Below, piece after piece: positions 24,172 to 37,442 of a stretch of DNA of 64,000 bases. Position 1 is the stretch's first letter, and each line of letters begins with the position of its first letter. The position numbers were made by a program, and so were the translations under genes. The stretch covers positions 6,980,342 through 7,044,341 of the forward strand of contig CM034234.1 of the NCBI GenBank assembly GCA_019916065.1. The letters run 5' to 3'. The notes under the pieces are model-generated. The model saw nothing but the letters and a program-made list of their open reading frames with translations. It had not been told where the DNA came from and made no database searches. The DNA is from Vitellaria paradoxa (Eukaryota; Streptophyta; Magnoliopsida; Ericales; Sapotaceae).

Positions 24172-24441
24172 ACGACTCGAAAGGGGTAACTGAGTTGGTT
24201 CGAATGACGGGTTGAAAGGCCTGAGACCAATAGGTCCCGGGTTTGACTCTTCTCCAGGGGGCAGTTCTTTCTCTAATTGTGAAGGACTATCTAATAGCTT
24301 TCTCGGCTGAAGCGGTCAGTCAGGTCTTACCTAGGCTGGTTTACCTCCTCGTAGTTCTTTGCTAGCTAGGGACACGGGAAGGATTTCACTCAGTGCGCAC
24401 CCATGAATAGCGGCTGTAGACTTTTCCCTAATCCCAGAAGA
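24172..24441 (+). mobile_element. tRNA-derived SINE, 270 bp
   Basis: A-box-like ggggtaactgagttgg and B-box ggtcccgggtttgactc lie at the usual spacing; the body ends near gcgcacccatgaatagcggc. A 12-bp target duplication acagaacttgta flanks it (24160-24171 and 24442-24453). Confidence 0.88.
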
Positions 24442-24594
24442 ACAGAACTTGTACATACGTGAAGGACAACCTTAGCAAATGGTACCAGAAATGATGGTGC
24501 AGAAAGGTAGATAGATGGAACTCCCCATCTGTTCCCATGGAGCAGCAAATAGAAAAATCCTAATTTGACGAGCTAACTCAAAACCCTAGATAGC

Positions 24595-24605
24595 TATATA
24601 TATAG
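24595..24605 (+). promoter_or_regulatory. Possible TATA box of the MYB gene
   Basis: TATATATATAG about 200 bp upstream of the ATG at 24803, implying a leader of about 170 bases. Inferred from position only. Confidence 0.3.
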
Positions 24606-24802
24606 CAGGAATACATATATTAAGCAAATTGGTGGACTTCCCGCGAACTAGTGTCTTCCACTTATTGTGCCCATGTAAGATTTTTGGGTCATTTTCCCTT
24701 TGCACTTTTGTCTTACTCTTTGCCACCATGAAAGTTCCTTGTTTAAAAGGGTAGTTCTCTTTTAGAGTTTTTAGTACAAGTCATAGGTTCTTTTGAGCAG
24801 CC

Positions 24803-25902
24803 ATGCAAGAAGACAACTTGCGTAGAGGTCCTTGGTTTGAGGAGGAAGACGAGCAGTTGACTGCCATTGTTGCACTTAAGGGGGGAAAAAGATGGGATTC
24901 ATTAGCAAAAGCATCTGGTACAATTCAATATAGCTCACTCGATAAGAACTTCAATATATATATATGTATATATTGTTTGTGTAGTGAAAGTGGTAGGTTT
25001 TAATAATGGGGGATGTTGTTTATTGCAGGCCTGAGGAGGAGTGGCAAGAGTTGCAGACTGAGGTGGATGAACTATCTCCGTCCCAATCTTAAACATGTAG
25101 ACTGAGTGCAGAGGAAGAGAGGACCATTATTCAACTTCACAAGCAATGGGGCAACAAGTAAGGTTCTCCTCTTTGCTTCAAATATCTCATAACAATTGTG
25201 TGTATATATGTATATAGACACACACACCAATATCACAACTCCAAGCAGTATTATCTTTTACAATGATCTGGCCTAGTTTGTAAAGATATATATATATTTA
25301 CATATATATTGTTTTCCCTCACTTCATAGGTGGTCAAAGATTGCTCAAGGGTTGCCTGGTAGAACCGATAATGAGATAAAGAATTACTGGAGAAGCCATT
25401 TGAGAAAGGAAGCAAAAGTTCGAGAACAAGGTGCACTGCAAATTTCTTCTGCTTTTCTCCATATATATAATATATAAATGTTTTCACCTGCTCTTCCCTT
25501 CATTAATTAACATATCCATCATATATAGGGTACTGTGATGATCACTTCAAGAACAGTGCCAAACAAGAACCATTGGTTCGGCCAAAACTTGATAGGACAA
25601 GTGACAGCAAGTCCGATGAGGAGGAGGAGGAGGAGGAGGACTATAGTTTGAGAACCAACGATGATCCCTCTCAAGCGTTCGAGTTCTCAAACTATGCAAT
25701 TGCAAGTTCGCCATATGAAAAGCGAATATCGGATTGGTTATCATCGAGTTGGTCGAGTTCTGAGCAAAGTAAAGTGAGCCATCATGGGGATTATGATAAT
25801 CCAAGTTGGACTCTTGCTTCTGTAATCCAGTTTGGACCTCTCAAGACAGTGGCATTAGCATCTGGGACTCTTCAAGCTCCCTTTGGGAGACTTACTGATT
25901 GA
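24803..25902 (+). CDS. R2R3-MYB transcription factor (MYB27/48/59-like)
   Basis: Four exons: 24803-24917, 25029-25157, 25330-25430, 25529-25902; about 239 residues. R2 begins [13 protein letters not shown] (residues 7-19) with the family Trp spacing; exon 2 carries [19 protein letters not shown] and the R3 start; exon 3 has [20 protein letters not shown]. The [11 protein letters not shown] opening resembles the MYB27/MYB48/MYB59 group of nuclear DNA-binding regulators. The C-terminus has an acidic run of seven Glu plus Asp near residue 140 and a [13 protein letters not shown] segment. Introns sit at the two canonical MYB positions plus one after KVREQ. Exon 2 is 129 bases; this exon is typically 130 in R2R3-MYBs, and a base is missing near 25097, just after NLKH, giving a TGA at 25103. 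As written it would make only a truncated R2; I think a base-call error more likely than a null allele. Confidence 0.93.
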
Positions 25903-28204
25903 ACTATCACACTGATTGGTAGTTCTTCCAAGTGAAATGAATGATACATAGACGATCTTTCAACTGTACTTATACCCAGATACCAAACAGACCCCCCCCC
26001 CCAAAAAAAAAAAAAACTGTATCTATTTGTGAAAATAGTTTTTCCTTCCTCTGATCGGGTATGTTGCCCAACGATCATACCCCATTGTGTCAAATCTCCT
26101 TGTGTTTCTGTTTCTATTTCTATTTCATTGTACTTTTCCGTTTATAGTAGCAACTAATGCAAGACATCATTGGGATATGTTAATTAATTTGAAGGGCAAA
26201 ATATTCTAAGGTACTTTTGTTAAAAGAAGAAAAAATACTTAGTTGCAAAGCTTGAAAGAATCCAATAATTATAACTACTACTTAGGTCACATAATTTAAA
26301 AGCGAAGCGGGAATATCAATTTTTAGAAATTATAAGAACGAGAGAGTTAAGAGCAACTGTTAAAAAATACCTATATATATATATATATTTTTTTTTTTTG
26401 CAAAATTATATTGAACTCAAAATATATTTTCAGTTTTTTTTCTTTTCTTTTTAATGTGATATGATTATATTATCTTGCAAATAAAATTTGTAGAAATAAT
26501 TTTATACATAGTTATTATTTTAGATAATAAATCATCTCGAGATTATCTATAATTATTTAGTGTATTTTAATCATAATAATGTCACGTATCTTTAAATAGT
26601 GGATAAGAAATGTATTCATCTCCAGTTCAAGTATTTGACTAGAATTTTTCATCAATTCCCAAACCCACATTGTTATTTACTTAAGTCAGAAAAATTAAGA
26701 ATTAAAATATACTCAATAATTCCTCCTCTTACATTCAATTCAATTTTCCTTCTATTTTCCATTGCAATCAAACAAGGGATGGGCGATAAAGTAGCTGGAA
26801 GATATGAAAATAAAGGTACCATTTTTAAAATTTTGCCTAATTCTAATTTGATAAAAATTTATATCTTTTTTGAGAATTAGTCAGAATGTATTCGTATCTA
26901 TTTGGATCGATTCAATGTCTCTATATGAATTAGCAATTTTTAATTCTTCTGACTTAGTTTAGAATCCCCCTCTTCCCCCCCCCCCAAAAAAAAATTCTTT
27001 TCAACAAATCTATGATAAAAAAATCTATTTTTTTTAAATCTCTTTATCATTTTTAATTTCACCCTGGTGGAAGAGATGCATGAACTGCAATTGTCTAATA
27101 TGAAGGAAGGTCTTGATTGATCTCTTCATATGTGATAGAGTTGGGTCAAGTGTAATCACAACGCTGAAGATAATATTTTTTTTATTTAGCAACTACATTA
27201 ATTATGAGATGGGATGAGAGAGTGCCCACGTGAAGTGAACTGAACTAGATATCATAAAATTTATAAGCAAATTGATCCAATCTTTAAATCTTTCTCCATT
27301 AATAATTTAAGTGCTCAGATGATTTTAGTAATGTCAAATCAAGTGACCTACCAGAGAATTACATTTGGACATTATTTTAATACAGTATCTTAGACTGAAT
27401 GGATATAAAAGTACAAAGCTAGATAGAGTTCTTGATCACAAACAAGTTGTTCCAACACTTACTTGAGGGAGAAAAAAAAAAAAAAAGAAAAGAAAAAAAT
27501 AGAGATGATAAAAGCAACAAAGTGGGGGAAATACATCATCTTCTATTCTCATGTCTCATACACTAGTTTTCAGTTTTGTAGCTTAGATTGAATCAATATA
27601 AAGTAAAAATGTCAATCAGAGAACGCCTCATTCAGAAAATAAAAGAGAGTGAGAGAGAGAGATCCCTTTTTTGGTGGAGACAATGTCCTATCTAAGCCTC
27701 ACTTAGTTTACCATGTATGGATCATTTGAATATAATAACACATCGTGTATGTACAATATAATAGAACTATGTTGTACTAATTCCACAAGTTGCATTCTCT
27801 TCTTCTTGATTAGGATAAAAGGAATTCGTTTCTTTTGAATTTATTCTACTTGTCAATTAAGAAAAGACGTCAAGTTCTATTGAACAATTTAGGCTTTGTT
27901 TGAGAGAGGGTTGGGATTGGTTGGGTTGGGAGGAATTGGAGTGTAAAGTACCCATAATAGATATTTCATCCTCCAACCCACAATATATGCAAATATTTTA
28001 AGAATCCGGTGCACAACATCATAAAAAGCAAGTTTGCAGCTATTCTATGGCAAATTTATGCTTCATTTATGCATAAGAAGAACTTGATTAAGCTTTATAA
28101 CTTCTAGTTCTAATAACACGCACATACATAGACTTTGTAATGAAACTCTGACACTTTTTAACCTTCAATTCACTGCAGTTTATTGATACAACATTTGTAT
28201 CCAT
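25903..28204. other. Intergenic DNA between MYB and pectate lyase
   Basis: MYB 3' UTR probably at the start. No other gene supported. Contains c(10)a(13) and c(11)a(9) junctions at about 25992 and 26979 and AT-rich stretches. Confidence 0.5.
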
Positions 28205-28217
28205 AGCTTACTCTTTT

Positions 28218-28425
28218 TTTTTTTTTTTTTTGATGACCCGGAACCTGGGTCGGGTAGGGCCATTGTAGACCCACCCCAACTTCCCAAACCGGAGGGAGAG
28301 CGGCCTGACCCAAGGCATCTCCCGTTTAAGTCGCGGTAGTGCACCCAGCGCGATTCGAACTCCCGCCGCCTGCGTTTACGGTTTGAAAGGAGCCCTTCTT
28401 GACCACTGGGCTAGACCGCGGGATC
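28218..28425 (-). mobile_element. tRNA-derived SINE, 208 bp, minus strand
   Basis: On the minus strand the A box (tctagcccagtggtc) and B box (gggagttcgaatcgc) are near-consensus for a tRNA promoter; a poly(A) tail follows (T-run at 28213-28231). A 13-bp duplication agcttactctttt flanks it (28205-28217 and 28426-28438). Box A and B are unusually well preserved, so it may be a young copy. Confidence 0.9.
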
Positions 28426-28818
28426 AGCTTACTCTTTTCACTCAACTGAAACGATAATAGCTTTTAAAATCCTGTTGTTGTCAAATAAGCATAATTGGGA
28501 GAGGTTGGTTGTTCCTAGTCTTAGGACCCTGTTTTGTTGCTTTTTTCTGTTCTTTTGTTTTTCATTATATTTGTGGACTTCTTGTCCTCTTATGTTCTTC
28601 CTACCAACGTTTTCATTTACAATAAAATGTGGTTTATCTTAAATTAAAAAAAAAAAAGCTCTAGAAGAAGAAAATAAAAAGGAAAACCATCGCTGTTAAC
28701 GGATCAGTTGGCACAGAATATCAGAAAATGAAGGACAACAAAATTAATTCAACTTCATGCTACAATATGACAGATGTTGTGGTGGTGACATATAAGAATA
28801 GAGAGGATGAGAAGGCAA

Positions 28819-31800
28819 TTACAATAGAGATGAGACGGCATCGAAGGAAGGTGGCAATGGTGCAAGGCTCCCATACATGTCATTGGACTCGTATGCATCC
28901 CCGCCCGACTCTAGAACAGTTCCATCACCACCACCACTGTCTCCTGCAGTCCACTTGCCCTGTTTGTTGTTCCTGCACATCGCCAGTACTCCGATGTTAT
29001 ACACACATGCAACTCATATAATAATATGCTGTACTATCACAAATATATTGGAAAGTAGATCACATATTTAGTTTTCATACAAGATGAAGAGGTGTGCTAT
29101 TCATTTATCTGCCTGTATTTTGTTGAGCAGAAAAAAAATGATTAATTTTTGCTCGTACTCCTAAATTATGACACGGGAAGGTCTATTCTCGATTTGACTA
29201 GAGTTATTTTAGCATAATTGGAGGCCTAAGGGTACATTTGGGGGAGTGTGAGATGAGCTCGAGGGTGTGAAATATATATAGTATACATGTAGAATGAGCT
29301 TGAGGGTGAGAGTGGTGTGTGTTTGGTAGGAGCAGAATAAAGGGTAGAATGGAATGAGAATAAAAGTAAATATTGAAATTACCCTTATAGGGAAAAAAAT
29401 TGACAAGTAATAAAAATAAGGGTAATTTTGTAAATGTTACACAAAGACTTGTTCTTCTCATGGAAAAATAAGACATTTCTATAATTTTTGGAAAGAATGA
29501 CTTTTCTCTGGTGAAGAGTATAGAGGGTAAAATAAGTCCGGCACTCCATCCTTCAAATGGGCAACTAAACAAGAGAATAGAATGATTATGAGAACCCCAC
29601 ATCACCAAATCTTTAAATTAAACACAACAATCTCATTTTTTAACTTAGAAGACAGTATATTTTTTGGCAATTTTTAAACCATGATTTTAGATCTTGATTT
29701 GTCAATTCCACCTGTACAGAAAGACCAATAACGGGATCCTAATTTATTTTTCCCTTTCTTTCTTTTAAAAGAAAAAGAAAAAAAAACTATTATGTGATAT
29801 TTTTTATTACCGTAGTGTGGACCCCCCAGGCATCAATAGTGGCTTTTCATGGCATCAAAATAAAAATTATATGCTTCAGAGGCTCCCCTAAGTACATAAA
29901 AATTTCGGTGGAGCTCGGGTTGGAATGGCCCAGGGGGCATGTGGGTATAAACCCATTCTCATCATTTCAAAACTCTACGCACAGTAGGCAAAATTTTAGG
30001 ATTTTCCTACCCATCATGACAATCAGAAAGGTAAAGAGGAGTTGTTGATGTTTGACAATAAGGAAAAAGAACAAAGAAATTAAAAAAGTAATGAGAGAGA
30101 GAGAGAGGAAATGGACCTGCTACCAAGAACACCAGCGTTCATGGTGAGTTGGTCAATGAAAGAAGCAGCTTTGGGGTCCACACTGTAGGCCTTCTCATAC
30201 TGGACCTCGGCTCCCGCACCCGATGCCACGAAGAAAGCTCCATTTACCATTATGTCCCCCTCGCTCCTCCAATTCCAATCCCTCCATTTCCCCTCCTCTG
30301 TTTCCACCCTCTTTGTTACCTATTTTCAATTTTCTTTCATTTTATTAGAAAATATTTATCAAAATTAAACTCATACAAGGAAAAAAAAAATGAGGGCAAC
30401 TCAATGGATTTACCAACCTCTTTGGCATTTGGGTTGGAAGGAGCAATATATCGATTAGCTTGGCTGTTAATGGTGGGACTCCCACTCCCTCCAATGGCGT
30501 ACATTTCCCACTGCGTGAAATCGTTGTTCACAACGTGTATGTACCCTCTCCGGCAGCGGGGCATTCTCTGCACCAGCTTCTCTCCGAAGTGATTGAACGC
30601 TATCGTCACCTGCATTCCGGAGTCCGGCGAGTAATCGTCGCTGTGACCCAGAAGCATCACCTCATTGTGGTGCGAGAAGTAGTTGTTCGATATGGTGATC
30701 CCCGTCGACCCCATCACCGCGTCAATCAGCCCGTCCTTACAGTGCGATAGCGAGCAGTGATCAATCCAGATGTCCTTGGATCCGAATATCGAGATCCCGT
30801 CCCCGTCTGATTTGGTCCGGTACCCGTAATGGGTCGGGCTCGATCGGATGTTGGTATCACCCGATTGGTAGCAGTGGTGGATGTGGATGTTGTGGATGAT
30901 GACGTTGGAGATGTACTGGAGGGTGATGCAGCCTCCGCCGGTGATGTGGACGTGGGCGCCGCGGCCGTCTAGGGTTTTGTAGCTGTTGAAGATGAGCTCC
31001 ACGGAGAGGCGGATGATCATGTTGGTGGAGAAGACGATCCAGAGGGGCTCGTCCTGGATGACGGCGTGCCGAAGGGTGCCGGGGCGGGGGTTGATGGCGT
31101 CGTGGTCGGAGGAGTCGGTGACGACGTAGATGCGGCCGCCCTTGCCGCCAAGGGCGTATTGGCCGAAGCCGATGGCGCAGTCGGCGAGGCGCTGGCGGTT
31201 GAGCTGCCAGCTGGGGTCGCACCGCCAGCAGTCGTCGATGGGGTTTCCGGTCTGGCACGTGCTTGGCTGGTCGCTACTTTCGTAGGCCATCATTTGTCTT
31301 CTTGACAGGGAAACATTCACTCTTCTGCAGAATTTTTCGGAAGTTAAGAAAAATTAATATTTTTAGGATCAAAATAAAATAAAAAATAATGAGAAATTTG
31401 AGAAATTTTACACCAATATATATATATATATTCTACGATGATTTTATTTGTTTTAATGAACAATATTATTTAAAAAAACCTTCGAAAATATTTTTAAAAA
31501 ATATTGATAAAGATAATTTTTAAAAATTATTTTAAACTCAACATTTGCGTGGCACTGAGGTTACTGTAAAATTGTCAGACAAATTAAAAAATAAGTATCA
31601 CAAGAATTTAAAAGTTAAAATATTGTTTCAAACCTTAAAGTTGCATTTTAACTTCAGAACCGCTCGACCCTCGTACAGATTCTACGTGAGTGCCCATGCA
31701 AAATGCAAAATATATTAATGTAGACATGTCAACTATGGTCTCATTTGACAGCACACAAAAATATAAAAATTTATTAAAAGTTACAAGTTAAGCATTTGGT

Positions 31801-33503
31801 AAATCTTAACTTTTATTATTTTTTTTTTGTTACAGTAATTTATTCAACTCAAAATTTCATCAAACATACAAAACGTTGCTAAAATTTACTAAAAATTTTA
31901 CCAAATACTCAAAAATTGTTAAAAAATGTTAAATATTGTCAAAAATTTTATAAAATATCCACAAATTATAAAAATTGTTAAAAAATTACAAATTATTTCA
32001 CTAAATACACTAAAAATTATAACTAAAAATTACTTAAAAAATACTAAAACTTGCGCTGCCAAATGCCCCCGTATATATTAAGTAAAGACAAATCTTACAT
32101 GCGTTAAAAAGAGTAATCGGATTCTCTTTTTTTTTTTTTTCATTAGTATTTATTAATTTAATTTTTTTGGGTACATTTACCCATATAGATATTAATGGAC
32201 GCATAATAGTAAATGCAAAATTAAAAAAAAAAGTAACATAAAATAAAAAGGAGGAAATAAAAGAAAAAGAAAAAGCAGAAAAGAGATGCATTGGATCCAA
32301 CACCATAGACCAGAGGCTCGAAACAAAAAGTGCCTTGGCAGCCACTAAGGGGTGTTTGGAAGTTCAAAAAAATTTAAGTTTTAGTAATTTTTAGGTTTTT
32401 TTTTTACACTTTTTATGTGTTTGGTTGAACAAAGTGGAATTTTTAGTATTTTTTAGTAACGTTTAGGTGTTTGGTAAATTTTTCACTGTAACAAAGTAAA
32501 AATAGTAACTTTTAAGTGTTTGATATGTTTTTTTACTGTAGCAAATCAAAAAAATTGTAATTATGAGATGTACTTTGTACTATAACGAATAAAAAAGTGA
32601 AAATTTATGATTGTACCAAACACACTAAAATTATAAAATGTAATTTTTGATTTTTTTTGAGTTATCAAACGGTACCTAAATGACATGAAAGAACCCATAA
32701 TGAAGATGCAAATTAGTTTCCTTTTGAATCTTAATAATAATAATAATAATCAATAATATTTTAGAAAAAAAAAACTATAAAAACAGATATATCAGTTTTT
32801 TAAAAAAGAAAAAAAGAAAAGCAAAAATTAAAGCAAACAATTAGACATTAATTCTGACACTGTCAAGAAAAGCACCAAAAATGGGGTTTCGCCAAGTTAT
32901 TAGTGGCAGTTTGAAGGCATAGCTTTTAGCAAAAAAAAAATTATTTGTTTTTGTTTCTGAGATATTTAGTAAATTATTAATTTTTGTCCATTTTTTTTTT
33001 CAAATACAATAATTTTTTGATTCAAAAATTATTAAAAATTGTAAAAATTGTTAAAAATTATCAAAATTTGTCAAAAATTTTATCAAATACTTAAAAATTA
33101 TAAAAAAAATTATTAAAAATTACTGCTTGATTTACTAAATATACTAAAAATTACAACTGTCATTTTATGGTTAAAAAATGTCAAAAATTGTTAAAATTTA
33201 GATTTCGAAACCCTAAATTAGATTAATATGAGAAAATTGAGAACTGATCAAGTCATGTGGTCTCGTCATTGCCACGATTATCGTTAGACTCACTCACTAG
33301 TCATAACTCAAACAGAAAAGCTAAAAGAGGGAAGGGTGAGGAAGATCCCAGTTGAGTTTTCATTACCTGTGGACTTCTTGGACAACTGCCTCGGGATCGG
33401 GGTGCTGCCCAGGAAGAAGAAGAGTACGGTTGAGCATTGCTCTGCTGAGCAGAGAAAATGAGCTCAGGAGAGAGATCAAGAGAATGCAGCTTCTGTGGAG
33501 CAT
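28819..33503 (-). CDS. Pectate lyase (polysaccharide lyase family 1), secreted
   Basis: Four exons on the minus strand: 33503-33367, 31324-30418, 30319-30117, 28972-28819; 466 residues, intact. The enzyme cleaves de-esterified pectin by beta-elimination in the cell wall and needs Ca2+. Exon 1 gives a signal peptide ([19 protein letters not shown]) and [13 protein letters not shown], the usual plant start. Exon 2 has [10 protein letters not shown] and WIDHCSLS, the Ca2+-binding core, then [20 protein letters not shown] and [11 protein letters not shown] with the catalytic Arg region. Exon 3 has [11 protein letters not shown] and [12 protein letters not shown]. Exon 4, 1.1 kb away, adds a Gly/Asp-rich tail ending FDAVSSLL; it joins in phase (AG|GTCC donor, TGTGCAG acceptor) and is the least certain part. 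PRCRRG replaces the common PRCRHG. Intron 1 (2 kb) carries MITEs. Repeated GA tract at 33849-33876 lies upstream. Confidence 0.92.
31737..32070. mobile_element. MITE with internal short repeats, in pectate lyase intron 1
   Basis: Ends ggtctcatttgacagcaca and tgcgctgccaaatgccccc are imperfect inverted repeats. The interior repeats units like aaaaattactaaaaattt. The internal gttacagtaattt and cactcaaaa-like segments match the element at 46888-47240. Confidence 0.65.
32345..32690. mobile_element. MITE of the same broad family, opposite orientation
   Basis: Ends taaggggtgtttggaagttc and gagttatcaaacggtacct; interior units such as taggtgtttggtaaattttt are the reverse complement of those in 31737-32070. 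It also lies in pectate lyase intron 1. A further AT-rich relative may span about 32950-33200. Confidence 0.55.
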
Positions 33504-33837
33504 TCTTTCTTTCAGTAAGAAGACGAAGAGCAGTGCTATGGCTAATGGCTTGGTGGGTCTCTAATTTTTCTGGCTATAATCAGGTTAGGATAACGTAATG
33601 GCTCCGTTGTCGCTGAATAATGCAGCTAAGGGTTGCTCCGTTTCATGATTGAGAGAAGATGGGAGTGTAAAATTTCTAGGGTAAAATAAGTGGGAGGAGG
33701 AGACAATGTGAGCGGTTTGTTTCTCCCCCGGTACTTCTCCAACTCAGGGCCTCTGTTTTCCTCCTATGTCTCGTAATTTATAATCATTTTAACGAGATTT
33801 TCGGATTTATTACTGTAATCAGGGGAGAGGAACAGGA

Positions 33838-33880
<43 letters not shown>

Positions 33881-36800
33881 GATGCTGAATGGAAACTAGT
33901 AAATACTAGGTTGTGTGCAAGTGTAACACTCCACATTTTGAATTTCTCATGCAACATAAACTTAACGGAAAAAAAATAATCTGTATAAAAATTATAAAAA
34001 ATTAGTATTCTCCAAGACTTTCAATTCAGTTACAATATAATATTAACACACTTTTACTTTATATATTATATATATATTACTATTGCCTATGGCCACATTA
34101 CTTTGGATAAAGGCTGTAAAAATATTTGGAGGGCCACACTCCACACATTAGTGCCCTTTTGAAATGGGTGTGGAACCACCGATGTTGTCACAAGTAGAAG
34201 GGTAGTTAGAAGGGGATTGGAGAAGAGTTTTTGTCATTGGGTTCTGCAATCAATTAGAGCGTCCATTTTGCTCCCATTTGAGGGATTTTTTTGCTTTTTG
34301 ACAACACTAATTAAAAATTAATTTCTTACTATTTTGTTTCTGATTTTTTTAAATGATCAAAATTATTCTCTTATATTTTATTTATTTTAAATCGTAGAAG
34401 ACCAAAATATTAAATTAATAAAAAGTTATATTTCCTTTTCAATACAAAAAAAAATTAATTTTTTTCTTTCTAATTAAACTAAGCCTCATAAATTTTGAGA
34501 TAGAAATTTATCCTTGGGCTTTCAAGTACTTTTATGAAGTATATAGATGTCACATTTAATCCAACTGCTCATAATAGCATCTCAAGTTGGTATTTGGTTT
34601 GTCAAAAAATTTAAAAATTAGTGTAGAAATAATATATAAAGAAATTTGATTGGAAAAATTAAAAAAATTAAAATTTTTAGTATTTTTTTAGAATCCAAAC
34701 ACCCTCCAAATTGAGGTGAATTTGTACTCATCTCCCAATTTTTTTTTTTTTTTCAGATAATGGTTTACATTTGAGACAGTTAAAATATTTATCAATATAT
34801 TTTCAATGAAAAAAATGGAGAGAAAATATATTATTCCCATGAGTTAAAGTTTCAAGCTTTTTGTCCATAATTAGCTCAACAGCATGGTTACTTTAACAAA
34901 GTTAACCAGAATTTTCGGGGGGTTTACTGCCTTCATCATCCCCAATTAATTGACTTTCGTTCACTTCGTCCAAACAATGTTTTATTTAAAATTAGAAAGT
35001 GTTCCTTTCTCAGACTGAGCATGATATATATCACCCTGCCCTCAAATGTCTTGTTAATCATTGAATAACTGGGCCTAGGTAGGGTTAATTTGGTAAATTA
35101 AAAAAAGAAATTACCTTATTTTCAACTTTTCTTTTTGTATTATATAATTTTTTTAATCAAAATTTGATTTGGGTTTTATTGCTTAAATTTTAAGCATGTT
35201 ATTTTTAAGTAATTTTTTGCATTTTTTTAAAATAAGAATAACATTTCTAAAAGTTGTCAAAATAAAATATAAAATTATATAAGAAATGATAAATACATTC
35301 TCCCACTCTATATTATTTTTTTCATTAAAACTATTGCAAAGTGAGAAAATTAGTAAAGGAATACATTTATTTTCACCTAATTATATTCAGTGAAAAAAGT
35401 CAAAAGAAAAAAGCAATCGGAAAGAAGTTAGCTCCTTTTTAATTTACCAAACTGACCCCAATGTCAGACAAGGATGAGCATTCTTCTTCTACTACGTACA
35501 TCTGTCATAGTTTTGCTTTGATTTTTTTTAGATACACATTGAAATAAAGCATTGGCTTGTTTTCTAGAGCACATAATTTGTTGAGTGGGTGTGATTTACT
35601 AAAAATTACTGAAACAATTTTAAAATTTTAAAAAAAATTTTATTTTTATCTCACTATACGAATTACAAACCTATAAATTGTTTTATTTTATCTCATTTTA
35701 TTTCACTTTTTGTTACTGCAAACCCACCCATGTAATATAAGAACCGTGCTTTTTATTTTATTTTATTATAAATTTTTTTAATTCTTAATTTCTTGAAAAA
35801 AAAATTCACCAATAGGCACATTCCATCATCGGCCCGGCGATGTTGACATCTTGTTGTTGAGCTTAATTCACAGGTCATATAACACACACACACATTTATT
35901 TGCTTTTGTCACGAGAGTAAATTAATCATAAATCATACTAGTGTCTTTTAAATACACTACTAATAGTCTAATCGATGCTTCTTCCTCATTGGTCTCCCCC
36001 GTTGAAAGCGAAATGCAGACTTCTCCATTTTTTGAGGATCTCTTGGACCCTTTCTAGTAATTATCCGATAATAATTATTTGATATAGATCATATTATCTT
36101 CTATATTTAATTTATTTTGATTGAGCGCCCATACGCATGCATAGTAATTACTCTTTATTTCATGGCATATCTTAAAAGTTAGTATTTTAATTAGATTGAG
36201 TAATGTTTTATATAAATGGCTAGAAAAATTATTCATAGACAAATAAAATATTTTTTTATGACAATATTTTTAATGTCAAATATATAGTAACGGTAAAATG
36301 ATCTTATTTTGTGAAAGTAACATATATCACTAGCTAAATTTTTTATTTCAGTTATAAATATGATTTTTATCATTAAAATTCACGTTTCTTAGATTATTAC
36401 TCATAAAAAATGCAATTATATTAGAATTGTTCTTCAGAAAATGATATTCAAATAATAGGATTGTGGCACTTTTGTTATAAAAAAAATTGATCTCTCTCTC
36501 TTTCTCACTTAAGTGATTGACTATAATGAAATTATATTATTCTTGTAGGGTAACCCTTCTAATATTAACATAAAATAAAAAAAATATTGGTAGAAATTTT
36601 AAATAACTTATCAATTTAAAGTCAAAATCATTAATATTATGTTAAAATCATATGTTAAAATACCCTTCAATTAATCTAGTAGTGATTTTTTTTTTTTTTT
36701 GGGAAATAATATGATAAAGTGATGATGATTTTATATTTGGAATTAAAAGAAGGAAAATGTTGAACTCAATAATTTTGGAGAGAGAGACAGAGAGAGAGAG

Positions 36801-37428
36801 AGACCATCTCACTTTTTTCCATGCATCCAGTAGATCAAATCAAACAAAAGTTCATAGAGCACATACCATAATCTTATTTTAATTGCGAGTACGTAATTAC
36901 CACAAGCAACTTTGTCTCAATAAATTGCGGGGGTGTCTTTGAAAGTTCTTATGTCAACTTTTCTGCGCATGCTTGTGTTGGTCTTGTTTTACTAGCTAGT
37001 TTTTATATATCTCCACTAGTTACATGCACGTGAATGCCCTAGTTGTGAGTTCTTATAATATATTTAAATTTATAATAGGTGAAAAATTAACATATGTAAT
37101 ACAATATATATATATATATATCGCTAGTTAACTATTATGAGTACAAAATTTAATTAATAAGCGTGAATTTTGTGAAAAAATTATTGCAAAAAAATAGAGT
37201 ATTCATAATTAAAAAAATAAGTAATAAATGTCTCACAATAAACTTTCAAAATTCAACCATATATTGAAAATAGTAACACGTGTCAATTCGGTACAAACAC
37301 ATATTAATAATGAAAGTTCATAGATCGATCTTTGAGTAAGCGAAAAAAAAATTGATCTAAAAATAATTGTGTAAAATGTTTTTGAAAAAAAAAAAACATA
37401 CTCTCATACTTCAAAAAAAATATTTTTT
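33504..37428. other. Intergenic DNA upstream of pectate lyase
   Basis: The first ~350 bases should hold the pectate lyase promoter and leader on the minus strand; a TTATAAAT-like site (complement of about 33775-33783) and the (AG)n tract at 33849-33876 are candidates. Beyond that only AT-rich DNA and MITEs are seen. Confidence 0.45.
34580..34714. mobile_element. MITE, about 135 bp
   Basis: Inverted ends ctcaagttggtatttgg and ccaaacaccctccaaattgag match well; AT-rich core related to 4736-4889. Confidence 0.6.
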
Positions 37429-37442
37429 AAGAACACAAGTGA

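Noticed and set aside
28728..29071. Plus-strand His-rich ORFs
   Set aside because: Overlap the minus-strand last exon of pectate lyase, which joins in phase.
30460..31305. Plus-strand ORFs and a Pro/Arg/His-rich minus frame over pectate lyase exon 2
   Set aside because: Product of the GC-rich codon bias of the pectate lyase exon; no recognisable protein.
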